A stretch of 64,000 nucleotides of DNA from Fusibacter sp963666805 (GTDB taxonomy: Bacteria > Bacillota > Clostridia > Peptostreptococcales > Acidaminobacteraceae), in NCBI GenBank assembly GCA_963666805.2, contig CAXXWR010000003.1:62001-126000 (forward strand), in the 5' to 3' direction. The notes under the pieces were generated by a model. It ran no database searches. It was given only the letters and a program-made list of their open reading frames with translations, and was not told the DNA's origin. This document shows, in pieces, positions 18,601 through 25,533 of this stretch. Made by a program: the position numbers and the translations under genes. How positions within the stretch are numbered: the stretch's first letter is position 1; every line of letters begins with the position of its first letter.

Positions 18601-19264
18601 TTATGATCAATTAGTTAGTCAATTAGTCCTTAAACCAAACTATCGTATCACCAAGCAACAAACACAAGAAAACAACACAGAACCTCAAAATCCTAAATTA
18701 TATGAATTATTAAAAAGTTATTACCAACTAGAACCCTATATCACAAGTAAAGAGACGTTGATTGACGCATTAAAAACAAGCGATTCTATTCCTAAGCAAT
18801 TAGAAACATTTAATGTAAAATATACTAAAATTGACGAACACGGTAAGGAAAAGAAGTTTGAAATAAGCTTAAGTGATTTACAAAAAGATGAAAATAAAGA
18901 CCTTATGAATTCAGATACACTTGATTTTGATAAAATCTCAGGACAAATTAAAACGTACTGCTCAAATGAAATTGGAAAGCTCAGAAGTCTCATACAACAA
19001 AACTTTTCACTTTATATAGCCGAGCTTCTAAAACAATTAAAAATCAACCATGACATTTTCACCATAAAAGATTATACTGATTTTAATAAAGACTCAAATA
19101 GCCCTATTAAAATTTACAAACACGAATTAATATCATGTGCTAACAATCGTCATAAAATAAGCACATTACCAAATGATTTAAAGAAAAGTATCCATTTAAA
19201 ACCTCGAAAACATCAAACATCAAGCAAGACTTATCTTATTCATTACCCAAGAGATAAAAAATAA
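15632..19264 (+). CDS. cas13: Cas13-like type VI CRISPR effector with two HEPN motifs
   Basis: 1210 residues. Two RxxxxH HEPN ribonuclease motifs are present: RHALAH (R380, H385), in an FRHALAHYDYQ context, and RNTVMH (R933, H938), in NTRNTVMHMKL. With a CRISPR array 198 nt downstream on the same strand this indicates an RNA-guided RNA-cleaving class 2 type VI effector. The 553-residue motif spacing and the RNTVxH form of HEPN2 recall Cas13d, and the N-terminal basic leader is Cas13d-like. However, Cas13d is ~930-970 residues with ~100 after HEPN2, whereas this protein has 272 residues after H938. Subtype is therefore left open. ATG 15632 has AAGGAG 6 nt upstream; 38 further codons to 15518 lie in repeat DNA and are not credited. 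Very Asn/Lys/Ile rich; no Cas1, Cas2 or WYL gene nearby. Confidence 0.88.
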   Translation: MSESLHKKDRSKSRQKSNKSSIVRVIVSNFDDHCIKEIKVLYLKQGGVDTFLIDNDQMLVGYGMNDVTSGPINFGDHVKAVKSVLFNDPTQRYQPPQVTIDNGDIYVSKTTGHGSNEPYKHYVISGKWRFVKDKEINSSNKTSEAKIEVKVTVTDLIDNKSYLSKEENQRRRAKSDTYRILLSREVMKNYSYILNDSSKVNATTVDSINIHRANTFLEYRSQMLYYFTFINHFFMNLDKIVRPLADEKIKKLSDETEKVEALDKYKIMFDELENFRNKCNGNLYSVAKIDTSNVNTNHSDTHYQYKIKATYEAYIPYIAQALYLLKNDWFENYQTYLKSEKNINNKNTDSFIETIKNFVYEESEIQEDVEKILCELTAFRHALAHYDYQLFDSLYRNPFEMNTDKVPQIFKQLNDLKLFKLLQLLPVAKMAQKHPYIDKDDYIYIMGKMIPLRECAYLYDLMGAQKEGFKATINDFFCLNGVTNPNVQTLIKDSIETEIDALEKITKNPSKKINMADITNRLEVLNNRLNHNNSPDSCDDNDTPLFYYEDIHYSREYKDIYNDHKELKLKLNNALVNNNPDNININDCNQKLHEYNTQMLALTKGNAKIRLEARIRLAFGLMYKKYNWDTQKFMDNFNCGNEIFYTDLKHDIDLSYQTNQVQTAVQIYFDSSFFQYKYHNKRKNKTDLFDIEYMIKRFNSQNTSNMNLFNTNSQNNLFKFYTLIALFLPREFKGDFLGFAKKHYYDNKNIVDYHELNLQGKESEFEKHDTFFHHMRLFSKQIKSYDLFKYTFNQVIDQDTLKPLIDNAVNYMINDNHINTLTANQMQVLDTFISEQHLPIQIIKPLMSFYKLIGHLSNQFEMRLLIQYAKKNNIISLHDAFNSIKKPEKPLLFKPLIEKIYVDVYKDNIDYPQFTIGEKKFLNHYAPKLVNTRNTVMHMKLKELLRDNICDPVAFEDLHQGIFDMLKLYTLFDLQNIEMGTDVINQYLNAYDQLVSQLVLKPNYRITKQQTQENNTEPQNPKLYELLKSYYQLEPYITSKETLIDALKTSDSIPKQLETFNVKYTKIDEHGKEKKFEISLSDLQKDENKDLMNSDTLDFDKISGQIKTYCSNEIGKLRSLIQQNFSLYIAELLKQLKINHDIFTIKDYTDFNKDSNSPIKIYKHELISCANNRHKISTLPNDLKKSIHLKPRKHQTSSKTYLIHYPRDKK

Positions 19265-19296
19265 AGATTATACTCTTTGTTTTAATTTAATAACCT

Positions 19297-19419
19297 TTTC
19301 CGTCGATGATACTTGGCGCAAAAAACACGGGGGATCGACAAGCAGTCAATCCCTCTAAAATGCCCATTCTTGTTTTTGACATCTTAAAAAAAGTCAAAAA
19401 TTAAGGACATCGACGGAAA
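19297..19419 (+). other. Structured leader region between effector and array
   Basis: A perfect 12-bp inverted repeat (TTTCCGTCGATG at 19297-19308, complement at 19408-19419) encloses two further hairpins: GGGAT/ATCCC with inner GAC/GTC (19331-19353) and TTTTTGAC/GTCAAAAA (19373-19400). This predicts a three-way-junction RNA or a cruciform. Its position immediately before the array makes it a leader, a processed RNA, or the effector terminator. No anti-repeat matching the direct repeat was seen in it. Confidence 0.5.
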
Positions 19420-19462
19420 CCCATAACACAGTCCTTGAAATAACAGCGTTTCAGAGGGCAGG

Positions 19463-19757
19463 GACTACACTCCACAATGGTGGAGAATGAACCATTTGGT
19501 AAGATCCTTGCCCACTACAATTAAATTATCGACTACACTCCACAATGGTGGAGAATGAACCGTTGTTTTCCATAGTCTTTTATACGTCCTGTCTGACTAC
19601 ACTCCACAATGGTGGAGAATGAACATGTTAATCGTCGCAAAACGAACACTCGGCGTTATACGACTACACTCCACAATGGTGGAGAATGAACTTTCAAGGT
19701 ATCTTCAAATTCTCTATTCTCCTTCTCGACTACACTCCACAATGATAAAAAAACTTA
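19463..19757 (+). CRISPR. Short CRISPR array, 30-nt repeats, 4 spacers
   Basis: Four identical 30-nt repeats at 19463-19492, 19531-19560, 19595-19624 and 19662-19691, and a fifth at 19728 that keeps only its first 17 nt (GACTACACTCCACAATG). Spacers are 38, 34, 37 and 36 nt and unrelated to one another. Each repeat holds a 6-bp stem, CTCCAC/GTGGAG, with loop AATG, and ends AATGAAC next to the spacer. The decayed copy at the right shows that end is leader-distal, so the leader is on the effector side and transcription is on the plus strand, giving crRNAs with a 5' repeat handle as in Cas13a/c/d systems. Confidence 0.95.
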
Positions 19758-19762
19758 CATAT

Positions 19763-19802
19763 GTAAAATAAAATCACCACCACCTCCGGTGGCGTATTTT
19801 GC
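19763..19802 (+). terminator. Possible terminator after the array
   Basis: GTAAAATA (19763-19770) can pair with TATTTTGC, enclosing a CCACC/GGTGG hairpin. It follows the last repeat by a few bases. The tail is short of T residues, so this is tentative. Confidence 0.35.
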
Positions 19803-19834
19803 ACCCTTAAAATCATTTTAATGTTTAAATAATT

Positions 19835-20024
19835 AACAAATTAAAAGAGGGAGCATCGGGGGATGACATTCATGAGACCTGATGAAAAACCGTCCTCACT
19901 TTTAACCGGTTTTTATCTCACTGTTTGAGCAAAGCGAGTTTGAGATAATCAGTTAAAAGCGAGGGCGTGCTTTTTTCACAGGGTGAATGACGTCATCCCC
20001 TGATGCTCCCTCTTTCAATTTGTT
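19835..20024. repeat. 190-bp imperfect palindrome, right flank of the Cas13 segment
   Basis: Outer arms of 33 nt (19835-19867 and 19992-20024) pair through AACAAATT, AGAGGGAGCATC and GGGGATGAC with few mismatches. A second stem is formed by CCTCACTTTTAAC and GTTAAAAGCGAGG. At the centre (19914-19947) is the 34-nt palindromic segment found inverted at 14680-14713. The whole could fold into one long hairpin. No gene lies in 19758-20108. Confidence 0.75.
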
Positions 20025-20043
20025 CCTCCCCATTTAAACACAA

Positions 20044-20073
20044 AAAACCCCTGCACCATAGCACAAGGGTTTT
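20044..20073 (-). terminator. Terminator after the MscS gene
   Basis: AAAACCC (20044-20050) pairs with GGGTTTT (20067-20073), just downstream of the minus-strand channel gene. Confidence 0.6.
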
Positions 20074-20108
20074 ATAACTTCATGATTCACTTATTAATCA
20101 TTCATAAC

Positions 20109-21218
20109 CTAAGCTTCATCCTTAAGGGCTTCAGCCACAATCTTTTCATTAGATACATTCGTATCTCCCCCATCACTTTCAATATAAATCGTACGAGTAG
20201 GAAATGCAAACTCAATACCTTCATCTTCAAACGCCTTAAAAATAGCCAAATTAATAGCTTGTTGCTTATCCATGTATATCGTGTAATCACCTGTCAATAC
20301 ATAATAAACGATTTCATAATTCAGACTAGAATCAGCAAATTTCAAGAAATGAGCCCGATCAAAACGCACATTTTCTTGGGATTCAACCGCATCCTTAAGC
20401 ATGGTTGGAATTCGTTCAAGTTTTTCATAAGGGGTGTCATAAGTGACACCAATACTGAAAACAATGCGACGTTCATTCATCGTCTTAAAGTTTTTAATCC
20501 GTGAAGACGTCAAGTCCTTATTAGAGAAAATGAGTTCTTCACCACTTAAACTTCTAATGCGTGTCGTTCTAACACCTACATACTCAACCGTTCCCATATA
20601 GTCCCCCATGATGATAAAATCACCAATTTCAAAAGGACGATCAAAGAAAATTGTAAAGTAGCTAAAAATATCTTCAAAAATTTCTTGTGCTGCAAAGGCA
20701 ACCGCTATCCCACCGATACCAAAACCAGCAATCAATCCAGAAATGTCAGGAATCACATTGCCAATAACGATTAGGACACCAATCACCAAAATAACGGCTT
20801 TCAGAATCTTTGCAATCCATGCCATCGCCATATTCTTACTTGAATCTACCGTATGACGTACACGGTATTTTTGCATTGAAAAATCGACAAATGCAAGTGC
20901 TAATTTAATCACATAATAAACAGATAATGCAAGTGCAAGAATATTAACACCTTTAACCACAACATCAGAAAGGTCTAAAGTCCTTATACTGGTCATCGCT
21001 AAGATAACATATAAAATTTTAGGGAGATATTCCTTCACTGCATCAATAATAATGTGATCTGCCATATCTGATTTCTTTTTAATAAACTTAATGACTCTTG
21101 TTACTATAATTTTATTGACAATTTTTACAACGAAAAAGCCAATAAAAAAAGTCAAAAGGGCAATTAAATAATTTTCAACAGTATTATTTAAAAACTCAAA
21201 TTCTAAAAATGGTGCCAT
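20109..21218 (-). CDS. Mechanosensitive ion channel, MscS family
   Basis: 369 residues. Four to five N-terminal membrane helices are followed by the pore-lining TM3-like segment GLIAGFGIGGIAVAFAAQE, rich in Gly/Ala as in MscS, then the beta domain (FDRPFEIGDFIIMGDYMGTVEYVGVRTTRIRS contains the conserved core) and the C-terminal mixed domain. MscS channels open under membrane tension and release solutes in osmotic downshock. It is a single gene; AAGGAAGG precedes the ATG. Confidence 0.9.
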   Translation of the reverse strand: MAPFLEFEFLNNTVENYLIALLTFFIGFFVVKIVNKIIVTRVIKFIKKKSDMADHIIIDAVKEYLPKILYVILAMTSIRTLDLSDVVVKGVNILALALSVYYVIKLALAFVDFSMQKYRVRHTVDSSKNMAMAWIAKILKAVILVIGVLIVIGNVIPDISGLIAGFGIGGIAVAFAAQEIFEDIFSYFTIFFDRPFEIGDFIIMGDYMGTVEYVGVRTTRIRSLSGEELIFSNKDLTSSRIKNFKTMNERRIVFSIGVTYDTPYEKLERIPTMLKDAVESQENVRFDRAHFLKFADSSLNYEIVYYVLTGDYTIYMDKQQAINLAIFKAFEDEGIEFAFPTRTIYIESDGGDTNVSNEKIVAEALKDEA

Positions 21219-21363
21219 GTTACCTTCCTTTCATTACTATAATCATATTTTTATATATTCTAACATAAAATATCTGACAATAGTAAAAGTATACCCCATA
21301 AACTTAAAATCATTCAAGCGATAAGTCAAATCTGTCAATATCACTTTCTGTCTATAAAGTTTT

Positions 21364-22497
21364 TTAATCTACCTCAAAACCAATAGTTGTCGGCATGCCT
21401 TGATAAGTCTCACCTGCATCTGACCGATAGAAGAAGGTCACTGTAGAGTCATCCACCTGAGTATACTCAATCATAAAGACTTGATTTTCCTCAACCTTTA
21501 AGGGATAGTTGTCATAAGGCAGAACATCACCTGTGGTTTGATTGTCTTTAAAATCAGGATAGGCATTTTCGATCCGCCAAAACTTCCTTGATTTGTATTG
21601 TTCTAAGAAGTTAATCTCATAGGAACCAAAATAGGACGCTACATAATCTTTTCCGTCAATCGTAATCGTCTCTATAGATTGGGGCTCTGTCAAATACGAT
21701 TCTCCTAGACTATTCACAAGTGTACTTAAATCAGTCGAGGTGATTTGTCCATTATAAATCGTATTGAGCTGGTTTGCCATACAAGGCAAGGTATCAGAGT
21801 AAAAAGAGGTCTCGTCTAAAGCAATATGAGCAGAACCATAAATGCCCATGACGGGTTTACCCTCCAGTTTATCAAAGGCCTTCACGAAATTTTTGACCAT
21901 CATATTTTCTCTATAGTCATGGTCTTCATCGCCTTTTCCACTCCCATAATAGCGTTTTCCCTGCTCGATCACCTCTTCTGTCTCTTGATAAAGGTCTGAA
22001 TTTTCATCATAACCCTTAGCCTTTAAGTCTTCTAAATACCGCTTTCCGATAGTATTAAACTGATGCCCTACATCTGTTCCATGAAATACCGTTTCTGGAC
22101 AGTTCGTTTTAATGGCTTGATAAAAAGCATATGTATCTTCATTATGCGATAAAGTCCCGACCCAATCTTCATAGAGTGTATCTAAAATAGTATCATCATC
22201 TGCCTTCATCCACTCATTGAGATAAGCGGCAGTATAAGAAGGCATTTCAATCAATAAATCTCGCATCCCCTCTTCATAGTGAGCCTTCCAAGCTTTAAGC
22301 TCTTCATCATAAATGACTTTGACACCATGAGCTTCACCATATAAATAAATGTCTCCACTTGAATGTTGAACTTCTGGCGTTTGATTCGATGATAAGTCTA
22401 AATTGGCAACTGTTTCACCTTGTGTTTGGCAAGCTGTAAAACTCACCAGTATAAGTAACACCGCTATGAGTAGTCCTGTATAGTTCTGTCTTTTCAT
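21364..22497 (-). CDS. Lipoprotein with TraB/ChaN-like GEAHG motif
   Basis: 377 residues. A signal peptide with lipobox SFTAC (Cys23) directs it to the outer face of the membrane. The mature part starts with IYLYGEAHG and LIEMPSYTAAYLNEW, resembling the Tiki/TraB/ChaN/erythromycin-esterase superfamily, in which a GExH motif near the N-terminus is catalytic or metal binding. Later GKPVMGIYGSAHIAL supplies another conserved His. A metal-dependent hydrolase is plausible but the substrate is unknown. Single gene. Confidence 0.6.
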   Translation of the reverse strand: MKRQNYTGLLIAVLLILVSFTACQTQGETVANLDLSSNQTPEVQHSSGDIYLYGEAHGVKVIYDEELKAWKAHYEEGMRDLLIEMPSYTAAYLNEWMKADDDTILDTLYEDWVGTLSHNEDTYAFYQAIKTNCPETVFHGTDVGHQFNTIGKRYLEDLKAKGYDENSDLYQETEEVIEQGKRYYGSGKGDEDHDYRENMMVKNFVKAFDKLEGKPVMGIYGSAHIALDETSFYSDTLPCMANQLNTIYNGQITSTDLSTLVNSLGESYLTEPQSIETITIDGKDYVASYFGSYEINFLEQYKSRKFWRIENAYPDFKDNQTTGDVLPYDNYPLKVEENQVFMIEYTQVDDSTVTFFYRSDAGETYQGMPTTIGFEVD

Positions 22498-22609
22498 TTT
22501 TAATACTCCTTTGGGTTTTTTTGCTATTTATAGATTAAACTTATTGGATTATAATGTAAATATTATCAAATGAACTTTCTAAAAGGTATTCCTAATGATT
22601 GTCATTGGA

Positions 22610-23383
22610 TTAATTAGAAATGCTGATAATCCATTTTGTCAACTTAATTGCCCATTTAGGAACACTCGGCGCAAGCGACTGAATCTTATCACCAATTGAC
22701 GCTAAATCAACTAAGTTAATCGACTGAGCTAAAAGGGGTTTTCCCCCTTGATACTGATAATGTGTGTGATAAAAATTAAGAAGCCCCTTCGTATCATCAC
22801 CTATCGCAATTAAAGAAGACTGAGCAGCTCCCCCAACCGCAAGAGTATGTGCGACAGCACTTCCACCCATGGCTAGATGATAGGCAACCGCTGCACCGCC
22901 CATGGCAACCCCTCCTGCAATGGCTACACCACCAATACCCACTAGCCCTGCCAAAGCAAGACCGCCAAAAACAAAAAGGCCCATACCCATTCCACCAAAA
23001 GAAAAAATACCCAAACTAAAGCCACCAACGGCTACAACACCTACCGCTACATCACCGATGGCAATAATGCCTTTGGCCATTCCCATCGTTCCAAGATTCA
23101 CACTCACGAGGGGGAGACCCATAAATTCCTTATCACTTCTATATAATTTTGAATAACGGTAACTCTGTTTGTTAGGTTTAACAATGTACTGTTCTTCAAT
23201 ATTTTCTTGAAATTCTGCTGCCACTTGGCCGGGATGTCCCATGACTGTTTCTGGATCAGCATCATCACCATACTCATTTAATTGATCTATAATATCTTCA
23301 TAGATTCTCTTTTTATATTGATGTGTCACCGATAAATAAGAAGTGACTTTATTGGCGTATTTTTTATAGTTTTTTTGGCTCAT
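22610..23383 (-). CDS. HAAS-domain protein with glycine-rich repeat region
   Basis: 257 residues. The first ~70 (KYANKVTSYLSVTHQYKKRI to GHPGQVAAEF) form a HAAS/DUF1700-like helical domain, which typically accompanies PadR regulators. Residues about 95-195 are an unusual Gly/Ala/Val region with glycines every 7-9 residues (AIGDVAVGVVAVGGFSLGIF and similar), which could form tightly packed membrane helices or a beta-solenoid. It lies 15 nt behind the padR gene, so it is probably under PadR control and may sense membrane state. Molecular role unknown. Confidence 0.65.
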   Translation of the reverse strand: MSQKNYKKYANKVTSYLSVTHQYKKRIYEDIIDQLNEYGDDADPETVMGHPGQVAAEFQENIEEQYIVKPNKQSYRYSKLYRSDKEFMGLPLVSVNLGTMGMAKGIIAIGDVAVGVVAVGGFSLGIFSFGGMGMGLFVFGGLALAGLVGIGGVAIAGGVAMGGAAVAYHLAMGGSAVAHTLAVGGAAQSSLIAIGDDTKGLLNFYHTHYQYQGGKPLLAQSINLVDLASIGDKIQSLAPSVPKWAIKLTKWIISISN

Positions 23384-23398
23384 TATCCAGTTCCTCCA

Positions 23399-23731
23399 TT
23401 ATTTCAACAAATCATTGGTCACATTGACAAAATCATGCCAGTCAGATTTCATATCTTCTAAAATACGATTGCCTGCTTTGGTAATCTTATAATACTTTCT
23501 TGGGACTGCCCTATCTTGATTAAGTGATTTTCGGTAGCTTTCAATATACCCCTTATCCTCTAGTCGATATAAAATGGGATAAAGTGATCCTTCTTTCATT
23601 AAATAGTAACCATCACTCAAATGATCGAGTGTATTAATAAGATCGTAACCATAAGTATCACCTTTTGAAATGATATTAAGAATGACAATATCTAGAACAC
23701 CCTTCTTAAATTGATTTTTTTGATTAGTCAC
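23399..23731 (-). CDS. PadR family transcriptional regulator
   Basis: 110 residues with the PadR winged helix: DIVILNIISKGDTYGYDLIN, MKEGSLYPILYRLEDKGYIE and RKYYKITKAG. PadR repressors bind palindromes with ATGTAC/GTACAT half-sites; a perfect one lies 16 nt upstream of this gene. It is the first gene of a two-gene operon with the HAAS protein. Confidence 0.92.
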   Translation of the reverse strand: MTNQKNQFKKGVLDIVILNIISKGDTYGYDLINTLDHLSDGYYLMKEGSLYPILYRLEDKGYIESYRKSLNQDRAVPRKYYKITKAGNRILEDMKSDWHDFVNVTNDLLK

Positions 23732-23746
23732 TTAATGCCCCCTTTA

Positions 23747-23777
23747 ACTATGTACTTAGTATTGCTAAGTACATAGT
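23747..23777. promoter_or_regulatory. PadR operator palindrome
   Basis: A perfect 13-bp inverted repeat (ACTATGTACTTAG at 23747-23759, complement at 23765-23777) with a 5-nt spacer just upstream of padR. It contains the ATGT-N-ACAT symmetry of known PadR sites, so autoregulation is likely. Confidence 0.75.
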
Positions 23778-23920
23778 AATCCAAAAAATAAGTCGCGTCA
23801 ATACGCTCATCATAAAAACGACTTATAAATTTGAAACACATTTAACATAATGCGATATTTTTTAACTTGAAGTCCCTTTCTTTTATGCTAAACTATTACT
23901 ATTGAAAGGAAGGATATCGT

Positions 23921-24682
23921 ATGAAAGTTGAAAGTTACTATTTTAGCGGTACAGGAAATACCGCCGCTATCGCTCTCGCCTATGAAAAAGCACTTCGCTT
24001 AGAAGGTCATAACGTGCATACATCAAGTATTGAAGACACTTCAAAAGTAGATGACCATGATTTACTCATACTCGGTGCACCTATCTATGCTAGCAACATG
24101 CCAGAACTTTTCTTCAAATGGTTTAAATCCGCTATTCCCGATGGTCATGGCAAAAAGGCTATTGTCTATTCTACTTCTGCTGTTACTGGCAATGCCAAAG
24201 GCATTTATTCTGTCGGTAAAAAACTGCAAAAGAAAGGCTATGAGTTAGTGGATATCCATGCCTTTGTTATGCCAAGAAATTACTATATTGATCGCTTTGA
24301 ACCCACTCCTAAGGCTCAACACCTTGAAGAAATCAAAACTGCTGCTAATGAGGTGCTCGCTTCTATCGAAGCCATTCAACACCCTTCACCAGTTAAAATA
24401 GACCAATCTGTGTTTTTTATTGATTTTTTTGCAAAAGTCTTCCGACTAATGGCTATCCCTTTAGGAAAAAAATTTGCAATTGAAGACCACTGTATTAATT
24501 GCCTTCAATGTGAAAAAAACTGTCCTATGCAAAATATTGACGTTAAAACAAAGACCTTCAAAAATGCTTGTATTCAGTGTACACGATGTATTCATGAATG
24601 TCCTGTCAACGCTATCACTTACAATCATCAGCACATAGAACCTTACAAGTTACTCGATCAAGTCAGTAGCCATATTCATTAG
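23921..24682 (+). CDS. EFR1-type flavodoxin/ferredoxin fusion protein
   Basis: 253 residues. An N-terminal flavodoxin domain (YYFSGTGNTAAIAL FMN loop, ILGAPIYASNMPE) is followed from about residue 185 by two [4Fe-4S] clusters: CINCLQCEKNCPM and CIQCTRCIHECPV. Such proteins shuttle low-potential electrons; the partner is unknown. GAAAGGAAGG precedes the ATG. Single gene. Confidence 0.9.
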   Translation: MKVESYYFSGTGNTAAIALAYEKALRLEGHNVHTSSIEDTSKVDDHDLLILGAPIYASNMPELFFKWFKSAIPDGHGKKAIVYSTSAVTGNAKGIYSVGKKLQKKGYELVDIHAFVMPRNYYIDRFEPTPKAQHLEEIKTAANEVLASIEAIQHPSPVKIDQSVFFIDFFAKVFRLMAIPLGKKFAIEDHCINCLQCEKNCPMQNIDVKTKTFKNACIQCTRCIHECPVNAITYNHQHIEPYKLLDQVSSHIH

Positions 24683-24710
24683 CCCTCTTTTGAGACGGCT
24701 TATGCCAATG

Positions 24711-24749
24711 AAAAAACCATAAGCTTCTTTTTTTCAAAGATGCTTATGG
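24711..24749 (-). terminator. Terminator of the liv operon
   Basis: On the minus strand CCATAAGC (24749-24742) pairs with GCTTATGG (24724-24717) and is followed by six T residues. It lies about 70 nt past the livF stop. Confidence 0.7.
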
Positions 24750-24820
24750 CTCTAGGCTACAGACGTTTGCCAATACATATATTTTTATTTTTAAATTTCT
24801 ATAAACCACTAATCATGTCT

Positions 24821-25525
24821 TTAACCGCCAAGATAAGCCTTTTTAATGGTGTCATCATTCATTAAAACTTCAGCATTTCCCGATTGAATCACCCGTCCTG
24901 TTTCAAGAATATAGGCACGATCAGCGATTTGAAGCGCTTGATTGGCATTTTGTTCAACCAGTAAAATGGTTGTCCCGTTCTTCTTAATTTCTGCAATAAT
25001 ATTAAAGATTTCTTGAACTAAAATAGGCGCAAGCCCCATTGAGGGTTCATCCATTAAAATCAACTTAGGACGACTCATCAAGGCACGACCGATGGCTAGC
25101 ATTTGTTGTTCACCACCACTAAGTGTTCCTGCGGGTTGATTCAATCTTTCTTTCAGTCTTGGAAAATAGCCAAACACCTTTTCAAGGTCTTTCTTGATAC
25201 CTTCTTTATCTTTTCTAATATATGCCCCCATTTGAAGGTTCTCTTCAACTGACATTTTAGCAAAAACACGTCTTCCCTCTGGTACATGTGCCATCCCTAA
25301 ATAAGGCATTTGATGAGAATCGAGTTTTTTAATCGGTTGATCTTCAAATAAAATAACGCCGTGAGCCGGTTCCATCAACTTAGAAATAGTTTTTAATATG
25401 GTTGTTTTACCTGCTCCATTGGCACCAATTAAGGTCACTACCTCTCCCTTTTTAACTTCAAAACTGACATTTTGTATCGCATGAATTTTATCATAATAGA
25501 CATCTATATTTTCAACTTTTAACAA
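24821..25525 (-). CDS. livF: Branched-chain amino acid ABC transporter ATPase LivF
   Basis: 234 residues with Walker A GANGAGKTT, signature LSGGEQQ and Walker B LILMDEP. The MGLAP segment after Walker B and the overall length fit the LivF type. It supplies ATP hydrolysis together with LivG for uptake of Leu/Ile/Val or related substrates. Last gene of livJ-H-M-G-F; 8 nt behind livG. Confidence 0.93.
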   Translation of the reverse strand: MLKVENIDVYYDKIHAIQNVSFEVKKGEVVTLIGANGAGKTTILKTISKLMEPAHGVILFEDQPIKKLDSHQMPYLGMAHVPEGRRVFAKMSVEENLQMGAYIRKDKEGIKKDLEKVFGYFPRLKERLNQPAGTLSGGEQQMLAIGRALMSRPKLILMDEPSMGLAPILVQEIFNIIAEIKKNGTTILLVEQNANQALQIADRAYILETGRVIQSGNAEVLMNDDTIKKAYLGG

Positions 25526-25533
25526 CAGTCCAC

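Noticed and set aside
19297..19419. Insertion sequence or MITE between effector and array
   Set aside because: The 12-bp inverted ends would fit, but no target-site duplication or second copy is visible in the window, so it is left as a structured element.
19265..19462. tracrRNA with anti-repeat
   Set aside because: No stretch complementary to the 30-nt repeat was found; Cas13 systems do not need one.
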